A stretch of DNA of 64,000 bases, from assembly GCA_024704175.1 (NCBI GenBank), contig CP085629.1, forward strand, positions 6,365,001 through 6,429,000. The letters run 5' to 3'. The notes below the pieces were generated by a model. That model was not told where the DNA came from, ran no database searches, and was given only the letters and a program-made list of their open reading frames with translations. Below, in pieces: positions 1 through 11,589 of this stretch. The position numbers and the translations under genes are program-made. The DNA is from Paenibacillus sp. P25 (GTDB lineage Bacteria; Bacillota; Bacilli; Paenibacillales; NBRC-103111). The number at the start of each line of letters is the position of its first letter. Positions within the stretch are counted from its first letter, which is position 1.

Positions 1-268
1 GCCTCAGAAGCTTAAGCATGCGGTCATAATGATCGTAAAAAGGCTTCTTACCGGTATCAGGAACCTCAATTGCAGCCTCCGGAGCCGCTTCGGGCTCGCT
101 CTTCGTTTCAATTTGGACCGACGCGATCATAAAAGCCCTAAGAATGTCCACATCCCGTTCATTGATAATTCTCCCTTTATGAAATAATACATTGTTATAT
201 TTAGTAATAACATTCTCTGAAATCTTCTCACCGATCTTTAAATTTGAAACGGGAATGGAAGTGGCCAT
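1..268 (-). CDS. HD-GYP domain protein, N-terminal part (runs off the left edge)
   Basis: Reading leftward from the ATG at 268, the first 89 residues start MATSIPVSNLKIGEKI and include a stretch of the type HKGRIINERDVDILRAF. This matches the N-terminal segment of the HD-GYP (cyclic-di-GMP phosphodiesterase-like) proteins that follow gyrA in Paenibacillus. The catalytic HD and GYP motifs would lie beyond the window, so activity cannot be judged. A purine-rich ribosome site (GCGAGGG) sits a few bases before the ATG. It is downstream of gyrA on the same strand but separated by a strong terminator, so it probably has its own promoter. The family call rests on recalled similarity and synteny. Confidence 0.7.
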   Translation of the reverse strand, partial: MATSIPVSNLKIGEKISENVITKYNNVLFHKGRIINERDVDILRAFMIASVQIETKSEPEAAPEAAIEVPDTGKKPFYDHYDRMLKLLR

Positions 269-350
269 AAAATTCCCTCGCCTTAATGATGTATTTGAGT
301 CAATTCTACTAAAATTCAAGACTTTAGTCCTATATTAGACCATTATAAAC

Positions 351-380
351 GAAAAAGAATGGGGATGAAAGCCCCATTCT
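351..380 (-). terminator. Rho-independent terminator after gyrA
   Basis: On the minus strand a 9-bp stem (AGAATGGGG with CCCCATTCT) and a short loop are followed by a T run at 356-352. It lies 27 bases past the gyrA stop. Confidence 0.9.
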
Positions 381-406
381 CTACGAAACCCTATGAATTT
401 CTATGC

Positions 407-2879
407 TCATTCTTCAGCAGTACCCTCAGCGGAATCATCTTCTTCCGCCGTTTCGTCGCTTTTCTCAACACGCGCAACTGTCGAAACTTCGTCTTCCTCC
501 CGGATATTAATGATCCGGACACCCTGTGTATTCCGGCCCATCATCGAAATGCCGGACATGCTGGTACGGATAACCGTTCCCAGAGCGGTGATCACCATCA
601 GGTCCTCGTCCTCACGAACGACTTTCAGACCGACCACAGGACCGTTTTTCGCGGTGACATTCAAGGTTTTAATGCCTTTCCCGCCGCGCGATTGAAGACG
701 GTATTCTTCGACCGGTGTACGCTTGCCATATCCTTTGGAAGTAACGATCAGCACGCTATTGTCCTCATGGACGACGTCCATATCGATAACCGCATCGTCT
801 TCTTCCAAATGGATGCCCTTGACCCCCGTAGCGGCGCGGCCCATGGCTCTGACATCCTGTTCCGGGAAGTGGATGGACATCCCCATCTTGGTCCCCATTA
901 CAATCGACTGGTTGCCGTCCGTCAGCCGTACGCCGATCAGATCATCATCTTCCCGAAGATTCACGGCAATCAATCCGCCTTTTCGGATATTGCTGTAATC
1001 ATCGAGAGGTGTCTTCTTGACCAGACCGTTCTTGGTGGCAAAGAATAGATATTTATCCGAATCGAAAGATTCGACCGGGATCACCGCATTGACGGTCTCG
1101 CCTTGCTCGATTTGAATCAAGTTGATGATCGGCGTCCCTCTGGCCGTACGGCTCAAATCCGGAATTTCGTAGGCTTTCAAGCGGTACACTTTCCCTTTGT
1201 TGGTGAAGAACATCAGGTAATGGTGTGTGTTGGTTACGAACAAATGTTCGACAAAGTCATTATCCTTCGTATCCATACCGATGACGCCTTTACCGCCGCG
1301 CTTTTGGTCGCGGTAGGTCGAAACCGGCAGGCGCTTGATGTAGCCCGTATGGGAAATAGTGATGACCACGTCGTCCTGAGGAATAAGGTCCTCATCTTCA
1401 ATGCTTTCCTCACCGATCGTAATTTCCGTTCGGCGGTCGTCTCCGTACTTCTCTTTGATTTCGTTCAATTCTTCGCTGATAATGTTCAGCACAAGTTGTT
1501 CGTCAGCCAAAATCGCCTTATACTCCGCAATTTTCTTAAGAAGCTCCGCGTACTCTTCCTCAATCTTCTCGCGTTCCAAACCGGTCAGGCGCTGCAGGCG
1601 CATGTCCAGAATCGCCTGGGCTTGCTCATAGCTGAGCGAAAACCGGTTGATCAACCCTTCACGGGCTTCATCCGTCGTTCGGGATGCGCGAATCAGCGCA
1701 ATAACGGCATCCAGATGATCCAGAGCGATCCGCAAACCTTCAAGAATATGAGCGCGGGCTTCCGCTTTCTTCAGGTCGTACTCGGTCCGGCGGCGAATGA
1801 CAATCTTCTGGTGCTCCAAATAGTGAAAGAGCATATCCCTCAGGTTCAATACCTTCGGTTGGCCATTAACCAGCGCCAGCATAATGATCCCGAAATTGGA
1901 CTGCATGGCGGTTTGCTTGTATAAATTGTTCAGAACTACGTTCGGATTCACATCGCGGCGCAGCTCAATCACGATCCGCATCCCGTTACGATCGGACTCG
2001 TCCCTAAGATCGGTGATGCCGTCGATTTTTTTCTCACGAACGAGCTCAGCGATTTTTTCAATCAACCGGGCTTTATTCACCTGGTAAGGAAGTTCGTCCA
2101 CAATGATTCTGGCTTTTCCGTTCGTTTCCTCAATCGACGCTTTGGCCCGCATAGTGACGGAGCCGCGCCCGGTCGAATAAGCCTGTCTGATTCCTTCCCG
2201 GCCCAAAATGTAACCGGCTGTAGGAAAGTCAGGGCCTTTAATCGACTGCATGAGCTCAAGAGAGGTAACTTCGGGATTTTGGATCAGTCGCTGCACGCCA
2301 TTGATGACTTCCGTCAAATTGTGAGGCGGAATATTGGTCGCCATCCCGACGGCAATACCGGATGAACCATTGACCAGCAGGTTAGGGAAGCGTGCAGGCA
2401 GGACCGCAGGCTCATGTTCTTCACCATCGTAGTTAGGGACGAAATCAATAGTTTCTTTATTGATGTCCCGGAGCAGTTCCAAAGCAATCTTGGACAGACG
2501 CGATTCCGTATAACGCATGGCCGCTGACCATATCGCCGTCGATGGATCCGAAGTTACCATGACCGTCTACCAGCATATATCTCAGTGAAAAATCCTGAGC
2601 CATCCGTACCATTGTTTCATATACGGCCGAATCCCCGTGAGGGTGGTATTTACCGATAACTTCTCCGACGATCCTTGCGGACTTCTTATATGGCTTGTCC
2701 GGCGACATGCCGAGCTCCGACATGGCGAACAATATACGCCGTTGAACCGGCTTCAAGCCGTCCCTTACATCCGGTAGGGCACGGCTGACGATTACGCTCA
2801 TCGCATAATCCATAAAGGAAGTACGCATCTCTGAGCCAATGTCTATTTCTCTAATTTGCGAACGCGATTCTTCCGACAT
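407..2879 (-). CDS. gyrA: DNA gyrase subunit A (one frameshift)
   Basis: GyrA is the DNA cleavage and rejoining subunit of gyrase, which introduces negative supercoils. The start is [16 protein letters not shown] at 2879, behind a strong GGAGGAGG site. The quinolone-region motif [10 protein letters not shown] is wild type (Ser and Glu present). The catalytic tyrosine is in AAMRYTES, and the GyrA box QKRGGKG is present in the C-terminal beta-pinwheel. The tail is acidic, as usual. Total length is about 823 residues, normal for the family. The frame breaks at about 2525-2529, inside DGDM-AAMRYTE, where one extra base separates two normal halves. It ends just before a terminator. Unusually, a deacetylase gene separates it from gyrB. 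Confidence 0.95.
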
Positions 2880-2894
2880 GATGTACCTCCTCCA

Positions 2895-2957
2895 AGCTTT
2901 TGCCTTTGGCAAAAGCTACTTCGTAAGCGTATTCCAGCCTTTGCCTTGGCAAAGGCT
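2895..2957 (-). repeat. Two near-identical hairpins in the gyrA leader
   Basis: Two perfect inverted repeats lie directly upstream of gyrA. At 2895-2917 AGCTTTTGCC pairs with GGCAAAAGCT around a 3-base loop. At 2936-2957 AGCCTTTGCC pairs with GGCAAAGGCT around a 2-base loop. Each is followed by the same flank, CTTCGTAAGC, so the whole unit of about 41 bp is a tandem duplication. Bases that differ between copies in the left arm are compensated in the right arm. Confidence 0.75.
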
Positions 2958-2998
2958 TCTTCGTAAGCATTCTCTTAACTTTGCTTTCCCTGATAGGT

Positions 2999-3865
2999 CT
3001 ATCCCGGATTCGGGGACTGGTGCAGCTTCCGTATGATTAAATTATTTAATGAGTTCGCTTTAATAAAAGGGCTTCCGGCATTAATTCTTGGTATCTGCAT
3101 AGGATCCGTATTTCGGTCGGTTAAACCGCTCACCGTAGTAAATGCGTAATGTATTCCTGCTTTCTTCAGCCGCGTAGCGGAATGCTCGTCATAAATTCCG
3201 AAAGGGAAAGCAAAAGCATCCACCGGTCCTTCGTATAGATCGCTTAGCTTCTGCCGGCGGCGCTGGGTATCGCTTATAATCCGATTCTCAAATTGCTCTT
3301 CCGTTTCCGTCCGGTCACCGACCTTAAGACGCGTGGTGAATAAAGCTCCGCCGTCCGGCGCCAGATCGTGGAGACTATCGGTATGGCACTGCACCTCGAT
3401 ATCTTTCCATTCCCGGGTCATCTGCCTGATCTCATCCCGAGATAACGAAGGAATGCGGCTTTCGAGCGGATGCTCCAAATCCTTCGTAATCACAAAATTC
3501 ACGGCAGGAATATTCAGTTCTTTGAGTATGGGGTAAGCATTCGTATAAAAGCTTTGGTACCCGTCATCAAACGTGACCAGGACTGCATTCGGCGGGACCG
3601 ATCCGCCTCCCATAAAAGCGCGGAACTGCTGCAGCGTGATGAAATGATAGCCGCGCTGCAGCAGATCGGTCAGTTGTTCCCGGAACCGCGCCGATGTAAT
3701 CGTCACATCTCCTTGAATCCGGTCATCGATATGATGATAGGCGATGACCGCCACCTTGTCGGTATACCAGACATTCTCGCCGGCATAAAATAAACCCGGT
3801 GCAAGCAGCAAGGCGGCGATAGCGACCAGAAACAAAGGTATGCAGTTTTTGAGATGCCTTTTCAT
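2999..3865 (-). CDS. Polysaccharide deacetylase (carbohydrate esterase family 4)
   Basis: A 288-residue protein with an N-terminal membrane or signal segment (residues about 8-28) and an extracellular NodB-type domain. Motif 1 is LVTFDDGYQSF (metal-binding Asp pair) near residue 100, and motif 2 is CHTDSLHDL with the two metal His. A later PFGIYDEHS segment is also typical. The family removes acetyl groups from peptidoglycan or related glycans. The start is 3 bases after the gyrB stop, so it is probably co-transcribed or translationally coupled with gyrB. Its place between gyrB and gyrA is unusual, because these two are normally adjacent. The substrate cannot be read from the sequence. Confidence 0.88.
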   Translation of the reverse strand: MKRHLKNCIPLFLVAIAALLLAPGLFYAGENVWYTDKVAVIAYHHIDDRIQGDVTITSARFREQLTDLLQRGYHFITLQQFRAFMGGGSVPPNAVLVTFDDGYQSFYTNAYPILKELNIPAVNFVITKDLEHPLESRIPSLSRDEIRQMTREWKDIEVQCHTDSLHDLAPDGGALFTTRLKVGDRTETEEQFENRIISDTQRRRQKLSDLYEGPVDAFAFPFGIYDEHSATRLKKAGIHYAFTTVSGLTDRNTDPMQIPRINAGSPFIKANSLNNLIIRKLHQSPNPG

Positions 3866-3868
3866 GGG

Positions 3869-5780
<1,912 letters not shown>

Positions 5781-5823
5781 GCTGACACCCACTTTTTCGT
5801 GATAAAAAGATTCTGTTCTGACA

Positions 5824-6072
5824 CTAGTTGGTTAATAGCTGGTGCGCTCTTTTCTTCAAGGTCATGGAAGAGATTGGAGAGTAATACACTTTGGACTGCG
5901 TGACAACGAGGGACTTGCTCTCCTCGTCGCCTATAACCTCTACCTTCTTGTCTTTCGTTGCAAAATTTATAAATTGCTTCGATATCTTGGAAGATTTCTC
6001 GATGGATAGGTCAAAAATGGCGACAAGCTCCGATGCGCGGATGATCTTCTCCCCGCCCAAATGGATAAACAT
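5824..6072 (-). CDS. remB: Extracellular matrix regulator RemB (YaaB)
   Basis: A complete 82-residue protein starting [20 protein letters not shown]. It belongs to the DUF370/RemA-RemB family; in Bacillus subtilis RemB affects biofilm matrix gene expression. Family signs are the N-terminal [10 protein letters not shown] strand and a central [10 protein letters not shown] helix. It lies between recF and gyrB, the same order as in B. subtilis, which supports the assignment strongly. The gap to recF is about 30 bases, so it is probably in one transcript with recF and gyrB. Confidence 0.9.
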   Translation of the reverse strand: MFIHLGGEKIIRASELVAIFDLSIEKSSKISKQFINFATKDKKVEVIGDEESKSLVVTQSKVYYSPISSMTLKKRAHQLLTN

Positions 6073-6102
6073 CTGCTGGCCAACTCCTTATCGGCAGACT
6101 AT

Positions 6103-7208
6103 CTATGTTAAGCTTCCGTCCCGGACATGGATTAAGGAAGCACTTTCCAATTTTGACAAATTTATACTTTCAATTCCGGTCGTGGTTATAAACGTCTGCA
6201 CCTTGCTTTGGAACGTCTCGATCAGCTGCGTTTGACGATAGCGGTCCAGTTCCGAAAGAACGTCATCCAGCAGCAGCAGGGGATATTCGCCGACTTCCTC
6301 ATGAATAAGCTCGATCTCGGCCAGCTTGAGAGAGAGGGCCGTGGTACGCTGTTGACCTTGCGATCCGTAAATCTGCACTTCTTTGTCATTAATAAAAAAG
6401 CGCAGATCATCCCGGTGCGGCCCCACCATCGTAACACCGCGTCGTAATTCCTGATCCTTCACCTGTGATAACTTTATCATAAAACGGTCAAATAAAACAG
6501 CTTCTTCTTCCTCTATCGCCGCTTGAAGCGAACTGTCGTACTCGATCCGAAGCTGTTCTTGCCCGTTCGTGATGCCTGCATGTATCTTTTCCGCCCAGTT
6601 TTGCAGCTTCTTTATAAAGCTTTGACGTTTTTTCATAATTTTAGTACCAAATTGAACCAGTTGCTCATTCCATACATCCAGCATCACCGGGGCACCATGG
6701 GTGGAGAACAGCTGTTTGAGATAATTATTGCGCTGCAGCAGGATCTTGTTATACTGCGACAGGTCATATAAATAAGCGGGGTGAACCTGCCCGATCTCCA
6801 TATCGAGGAAACGGCGGCGCACGCCTGGCGAGCCCTTGACGATCTCCAAATCCTCCGGTGCGAACATGACGACATTGAGCGATCCGATAAAATTGCTCAG
6901 CTTTCGCTGCTCGAGTCCGTTCACCTTCGCCTTCTTCCCTTGCGGGGAGATGGAGAGGTCGAGCGTAATGCTCCCGTAACGTTTCTCCACTTCGGCATGA
7001 AGCGGCGCGCCGGGGAATTCCAGCGGATCAGCTCCTTGTCCTGGTGCGTTCGATGCGACCTGGTGAGCGCCAGCACGAAGATGGACTCCAGCAGATTGGT
7101 TTTCCCCTGCGCATTGGGCCCGACGATGATGTTAACCATCCGATCGGTTTCAAATTCGATCTGTTCATAGTTGCGGTAGTGCTGTAAAGCCAGCTTCTTC
7201 AGCAGCAA
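6103..7208 (-). CDS. recF: DNA replication and repair protein RecF (one frameshift)
   Basis: RecF is an SMC-like ATPase that loads RecA at gaps. The N-terminus is [19 protein letters not shown] and carries the Walker A motif [12 protein letters not shown]. The C-terminal half has the ABC signature region ([18 protein letters not shown]) and Walker B with [12 protein letters not shown]. Length is about 369 residues, normal. The frame changes between about 7000 and 7020, near LIRWNSPA and [11 protein letters not shown]; one base appears to be missing in a GC-rich stretch, and its exact position is ambiguous. It follows yaaA after 40 bases. Confidence 0.93.
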
Positions 7209-7248
7209 AACATTTCCTCCTCAGGGCGTGATGCTGGGCCCGCCAGCT

Positions 7249-7464
7249 CTAGCCCTGCACCACTTGAAACTCACCGCGACCTTCCACTTTTACCAGATCC
7301 CCCTGCACGAGTTTGCGACCGCGGCGGTTTTCGGGTTCTCCGTTGACAAGAACGGGTGTTTCCTGGAGAAAGCTTTTGGCATGCCCTCCCGTCGAAATAC
7401 AGTCGGCCAGCTTTAAAAATTGACCCAAGGTAATATAGTCCGTGTGAATGGCAATCTTCTTCAT
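7249..7464 (-). CDS. yaaA: S4 domain protein YaaA (RlbA), RNA-binding
   Basis: A complete 71-residue protein, MKKIAIHTDYITLGQFLKLA, that is almost entirely one S4 RNA-binding domain (GGHAKSFLQETPVLVNGEPENRRGRKL). B. subtilis YaaA, encoded between dnaN and recF, is linked to 50S ribosome assembly. The same position here supports the name. It starts 17 bases after the dnaN stop and probably shares its transcript. Confidence 0.9.
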   Translation of the reverse strand: MKKIAIHTDYITLGQFLKLADCISTGGHAKSFLQETPVLVNGEPENRRGRKLVQGDLVKVEGRGEFQVVQG

Positions 7465-7481
7465 GCGGGTACACCGCTCCT

Positions 7482-8625
7482 TTAGCCTGTAGTCCGGTAA
7501 GGCAGTATCAGCTGCAGCAGGCCGTGGTCTTCTTCCGGCCGAAGGATGATCGGCTGCATGGCGCCCGTGAATCCGATGACGATCTTCTCGCTGTCCATGA
7601 CTTTGAGCGCATCGAGCATATATTTGGAGTTGAACGAAATGCGCAGCGACTCCCCGGTCAAGCTGTACGTATTCAGCTCCTCCGTTACCTTGCCCAGCTC
7701 GGAGGAGCTGGAGGAGATTTCGATGGTCGAATCCTCTCTCATGACCAGTCTAACAATGTTAGTCTTCTCTTCGCGAGAAAGCAAATAGGCACGGTCGATC
7801 GCATCGCTGAGCTCGCTGTGTGTTCACCACCAGCTCGGTTTGGAACGTCTGCGGGATGAGCTTCGATGTGTCCGGATATGTGCCGTCGAGAATCCGGGTA
7901 TAGAATAAAATGTTGCTCATTTTGAACAGCACCTGATTTTCCGCAAAAACGATATCGATCAGCGTGTTCTGGTCAGGCAAAATCTTGGAAAGCTCATTCA
8001 AAGTTTTCCCTGAAATGGAGACATTATTAAGCGTGAAGTCCGGATCCGTATCGATATTGGTCTCGCGGCTCGCCAAACGGTGCCGGTCACAGGCCGTAAA
8101 TTTCAGCTTCCCGCCGGCAATGGTCCACAGGATCCCAGTAAGAATAGGTGTGGCTTCATTGGTGGAAACGGAAAAGGATGTTTGCTTGATCATCGTTTTG
8201 AGCAGATCGCTGGGGATCTGGATGCTCTTGTTCTCCTCAATACCCGGCATGATCGGATATTCCTCGGGATCGAGGCCTACGAGCTGAATCTCGGAAGAGC
8301 CGGACCGGATCGTCGTTTGGAACTGATCCTTCACTTCGATTTCGATATGCTGCGCCGGCAGCTTACGGATAATCTCCACAAAGAACTTGGAAGGAAGGAC
8401 TACGCTTCCCGGTCGCTTCAAGTCGATTACTTGAATTTCGTTCTTCTCCATCGGGATAAAGCTCTGAATGGAAATATCGGTATCGCTTGCGGTCAGCGTC
8501 ATGCCGGTCGTATCGACGTCTATTTTTATCCCCGTTAGGATCGGAATGGTCGTTTTGCTGGAAATGGCTTTGGAAACATGCTGAATCGATTCGTTCAAAT
8601 ATTCTTTCAATACCGTTAATTTCAT
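7482..8625 (-). CDS. dnaN: DNA polymerase III beta sliding clamp (one frameshift)
   Basis: The ring-shaped clamp that holds replicative polymerase on DNA. The start MKLTVLKEYLNESIQHV at 8625 is chosen because AGGAG lies 8 bases before it; an in-frame upstream start lacks a site. The three clamp-fold repeats are recognisable, and the protein ends ILPYRTTG. Length is about 381 residues, close to the family's 375-380. The frame breaks at 7818-7824, where a CA dinucleotide run has one base too many: TELVVNT is followed in the other frame by SELSDAIDRAYLLSREE. dnaA lies upstream across part of the origin. Confidence 0.95.
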
Positions 8626-8790
8626 AATTTCACTCCTAATGGGTTCTACTATGGGATAGAGCGGCATAAGTTGATAAGGACGACAAGTGCCGTCACGCGC
8701 AAAGCGATCCCTTGGAACCGGATTGATGATGACAAAAATCCCGATGGGATGAGCGAATGAGAGGATGGCACACTCATTCTATTTTACATG

Positions 8791-8889
8791 TTTTTTATTA
8801 GTAATAGTAGTAGGGGCGCTGGATATGTGGATATCCACGTGAACAACGCAAAAGAAAAGCCTATCCACATGTGAATAGATTGTGCATAG
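8791..8889 (-). other. oriC unwinding element: DnaA boxes, GC spacer, DnaA-trios, AT-rich stretch
   Basis: Read on the minus strand from 8834 downward: a near-consensus DnaA box (ATATCCACA, 8834-8826), a partial box, a GC-rich spacer (AGCGCCCC, 8820-8813), six DnaA-trios (TAC TAC TAT TAC TAA TAA, 8812-8795) and an A-rich strand. Further near-consensus boxes are CTATCCACA at 8861-8869 and its counterpart at 8881-8889. This is the same order as the basal unwinding system of B. subtilis oriC, where DnaA first opens the duplex. Its place between dnaA and dnaN agrees. Confidence 0.88.
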
Positions 8890-8918
8890 GCTTGGACTTA
8901 TTCAATTGTGGAAAAGTG

Positions 8919-10283
8919 TTACATCGTGACGTTTTTTACTTTTTCGGTAATATTCTGAATGATCTTGTATAATTCCTGGTCCGCCTTCAGCGCATCCGAT
9001 ATTTTCTCGTGGGCGTGAATGACGGTCGTATGGTCGCGGCCGCCGAACGCCTCACCGATCTTGGGCAGCGAGAAATCAGTCATCTCCCGTGCAAGATACA
9101 TAGCGATCTGCCTGGGAAATGCGACGGTTTTGGTACGTTTGCGGGCTTTGAAATCCTCGAGCTTCAGCCCGTAGAATTCGCCGACCTTCTGCTGGATATC
9201 CTGGATCGTGATCGCCTTGGGCCGGTCGCTCGGAATAATATCCTTCAGCGCTTCGGCCGCCAGGTGGGACGTAATGTCTTCATTGATCAGGGAAGAGTAG
9301 GCTACGACGCGAATCAAGGCGCCTTCCAGCTCGCGGATGTTTGAGTCGATTTGATTGGCTATGTACACAATCGCCTCATTCGGAATGTCAAGGTTCTCGG
9401 CCTTCGCTTTCTTGCGGAGGATGGCAATCCGCGTCTCCAGATCCGGTGGCTGGATATCGGTGATCAGGCCCCATTCGAAGCGGGATCTCAGCCGTTCCTC
9501 CAGGGTCGGAATCTCTTTCGGCGGACGGTCGCTGGAAATGATGATCTGCTTCCGTTCTTCATGGAGCGCATTGAACGTATGGAAAAACTCCTCCTGCGTT
9601 CCTTCTTTCCCCGCCAAAAATTGAATATCGTCGATCAAAAGAACATCAATCGTACGGTATTTGTTGCGAAAATCCTCGCCGCGGTTATCCCGGACGGCAT
9701 TGATGAACTCGTTCGTAAATTTCTCGGAAGAAATATAAAGAACACGGGCCCGCGGGTTGTGTTCGAGCACATAATGCCCGATCGCGTGCATCAAGTGGGT
9801 CTTACCGAGCCCAACGCCGCCGTATAAAAAGAGCGGGTTATAGGCCTTCGCCGGCGCTTCGGCCACCGCGAGAGAAGCGGCATGAGCGAAGCGGTTGCCG
9901 GATCCGATGACGAACGTATCGAATGTATACTTCGGATTCATCATATGGTTGAACGTTTCTTCAGGAGCCGCGGAGGGCTGGTCCTTGACGGGTTTGGCGG
10001 CAGGGGAGGCCGGCATAATAAAAGCTTCGGGCTCATCCTCGATAACGAATTTCAGTTCGACTTGCTTACCGCTATAGTCTTGTATGGCTTCTTTTATATG
10101 CTTCGTATATCGGTCCTCGAGCCATTCCCGTGCGAACTTGTTCGGTGTACAGATAACCACTTTCGATTCGGTGAAGGTCACAGCTCTTGTGGAAGCTAGC
10201 CACGTCTCGTAGCTCGGTTTGCTCACCCTTTTTGCAATATCGAAAGTACCTGCTCGCCACTGCTCGTTAGGATGGCTTTCCAC
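8919..10283 (-). CDS. dnaA: Chromosomal replication initiator DnaA
   Basis: Intact, 454 residues. Domain I is [20 protein letters not shown] onward with SKPSYETWL. Domain III (AAA+) has Walker [16 protein letters not shown], Walker [15 protein letters not shown] and the sensor/arginine-finger region. Domain IV has the DNA-binding signature [16 protein letters not shown] near the C-terminus. The start codon is GTG at 10283 with GGAG about 10 bases before it. The gene is flanked on both sides by DnaA-box clusters, implying autoregulation as in other Bacillales. It is one of the few long genes in this half of the window with no frame break. Confidence 0.97.
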   Translation of the reverse strand: MESHPNEQWRAGTFDIAKRVSKPSYETWLASTRAVTFTESKVVICTPNKFAREWLEDRYTKHIKEAIQDYSGKQVELKFVIEDEPEAFIMPASPAAKPVKDQPSAAPEETFNHMMNPKYTFDTFVIGSGNRFAHAASLAVAEAPAKAYNPLFLYGGVGLGKTHLMHAIGHYVLEHNPRARVLYISSEKFTNEFINAVRDNRGEDFRNKYRTIDVLLIDDIQFLAGKEGTQEEFFHTFNALHEERKQIIISSDRPPKEIPTLEERLRSRFEWGLITDIQPPDLETRIAILRKKAKAENLDIPNEAIVYIANQIDSNIRELEGALIRVVAYSSLINEDITSHLAAEALKDIIPSDRPKAITIQDIQQKVGEFYGLKLEDFKARKRTKTVAFPRQIAMYLAREMTDFSLPKIGEAFGGRDHTTVIHAHEKISDALKADQELYKIIQNITEKVKNVTM

Positions 10284-10364
10284 AATGTATTCACTCCTTC
10301 AAATAAATAGCCGGTGTCGCCTAAAGCCGGGAATGGTGTAGAATTTAACGGAAGATTGTCGGAA

Positions 10365-10687
10365 TTATCCACAATATGCAGAAATGGAACAAAATTTTTA
10401 TTCAGAGGGGTTGAATGTTGTTCACAAAGATATCCACAGCCTGTTGATAATTTTGTTGAAAAATCGGAGTATCCACAACCGAAAACATATTCATGATATC
10501 AAAAACCCCCCTTCTTCGCAATGGATTGTTTGATCTTATCCACATTCCCTATAGGTTGTGTACAAGACTTATCAACAACACTACATATTGTTAATAAATT
10601 GTTATCAATTCGACATTTTCGGTGAAAATCCGATTTTTTTTATTCACAGTGGTGTCGAGGTAATATTTGCTTCCCCCCTGTGCATAA
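10365..10687. other. oriC DnaA-box cluster upstream of dnaA
   Basis: The 500 bp between dnaA and rpmH carry four boxes that fit TTATNCACA exactly: 10365-10373, 10536-10544 and 10640-10648 on plus, and 10679-10687 on minus. Four have one mismatch: 10430-10438, 10442-10450 (minus), 10469-10477 and 10569-10577. The stretch around 10580-10640 is AT-rich. Together with the trio element at 8.8 kb this makes a bipartite origin with dnaA in the middle. Confidence 0.93.
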
Positions 10688-10704
10688 CTTTTGAGCTCGG
10701 GACA

Positions 10705-10733
10705 TTGACTTTTGCTATATGAAGTGGTTTAAT
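10705..10733 (+). promoter_or_regulatory. Sigma-A promoter for rpmH
   Basis: TTGACT at 10705-10710, a 17-base spacer, and TTTAAT at 10728-10733, about 50 bases before the rpmH start. Confidence 0.75.
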
Positions 10734-10783
10734 GTTAAGAGGTATTTTGAGGATCGAAGTATCCGCTAGGAGGTGCAATAGAA

Positions 10784-10918
10784 ATGAGACCGACATACAA
10801 ACCGAATGTTCGTAAACATAAGAAGGTTCACGGCTTCCGCAAGAGAATGAGTACGAAGAATGGTCGTAAAGTACTCGCTGCTCGTCGTCTTAAAGGCAGA
10901 AAAGTTTTGAGCGCATAA
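10784..10918 (+). CDS. rpmH: Ribosomal protein L34
   Basis: A 44-residue, very basic protein that reads [18 protein letters not shown] at the start and LKGRKVLSA at the end, the standard bacterial L34. The strong ribosome site AGGAGGT lies about 10 bases before the ATG. Its position between dnaA and rnpA is conserved in nearly all bacteria. A terminator follows within 10 bases, so most transcripts probably stop before rnpA. Confidence 0.97.
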   Translation: MRPTYKPNVRKHKKVHGFRKRMSTKNGRKVLAARRLKGRKVLSA

Positions 10919-10925
10919 GGATAAA

Positions 10926-10949
10926 GGCCACCGCAGAGTGGTCTTTTTT
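10926..10949 (+). terminator. Terminator after rpmH
   Basis: A 6-bp stem (GGCCAC with GTGGTC, one G-T pair) is followed by a run of six T. Confidence 0.8.
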
Positions 10950-11045
10950 GTTAACCATAAAGTATCTATAAGTGATCAGCGGAGCTGATAAAATTCTTTA
11001 TCACAAGAAAAACTACGGCTAATAACGGTCTGGCATCTTTGAAAG

Positions 11046-11070
11046 AACTCCGATAAGGAGTTTTTCTTAT
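11046..11070 (+). terminator. Second hairpin with T-rich tail between rpmH and rnpA
   Basis: AACTCC, the loop GATAA and GGAGTT are followed by a T-rich stretch. It looks like a second terminator or an attenuator before rnpA. Nothing else was recognised in the 230 bp between the two genes. Confidence 0.6.
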
Positions 11071-11149
11071 AAAAACGTGTGAATTCGTTAAGGATAGGGA
11101 TAAATTCAAGCTGTCGGCAGGTAAATCCCTCTTAAAATAATGGAGCGTA

Positions 11150-11521
11150 ATGCCTTTGGAGAAGAAAAACCGGCTTACCAAAAGAGAATATTTCGACAAA
11201 GTGTACCGCCGCGGCAAATCGGCCGCCAACCATCAATTTGTTCTATATTATATGGTTCAGCCGCAGCAGCAATCTTTCCGGCTCGGCGTATCGGTCAGCA
11301 AGAAGCTCGGCAACGCCGTTGTCCGTAACCGGATCCGGCGGATGCTGAAGGAGATTGTCAGGCTAAACGCGTCGCGGATACCCGGCGGGTACGACCTGAT
11401 TCTGATCGCCAGGAAGCCGGCGGCGGAGATGGCCTATCATGAGATGGAGAAGAGCGTCTTGCATGTGCTGAAACGCGCTTCGTTACTGCAGCGTCCGGAC
11501 CGGACAAATAAGGGCGATTAG
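11150..11521 (+). CDS. rnpA: Ribonuclease P protein component
   Basis: The protein subunit of RNase P, which matures the 5' ends of tRNAs. About 123 residues. The family core is present: LTKREYFDKVYRRGKSAANH, then RLGVSVSKKLGNAVVRNRIRRMLKE with the RNR motif that binds RNA. The ATG at 11150 lies only 4 bases after GGAG; a TTG at 11156 (MEKKNRLTKRE) has better spacing and fits relatives, so the true start may be 11156. It precedes yidC, as in most bacteria. Confidence 0.94.
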   Translation: MPLEKKNRLTKREYFDKVYRRGKSAANHQFVLYYMVQPQQQSFRLGVSVSKKLGNAVVRNRIRRMLKEIVRLNASRIPGGYDLILIARKPAAEMAYHEMEKSVLHVLKRASLLQRPDRTNKGD

Positions 11522-11589
11522 TTTCCTTTACGGCGGGAAATATGGTATAGTGTATTATTGGAAAAGAATGAATCTGGGAGGATAAGATT

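Noticed and set aside
2640-2720. Quinolone-resistance change in GyrA
   Set aside because: The motif [10 protein letters not shown] has the wild-type Ser and Glu.
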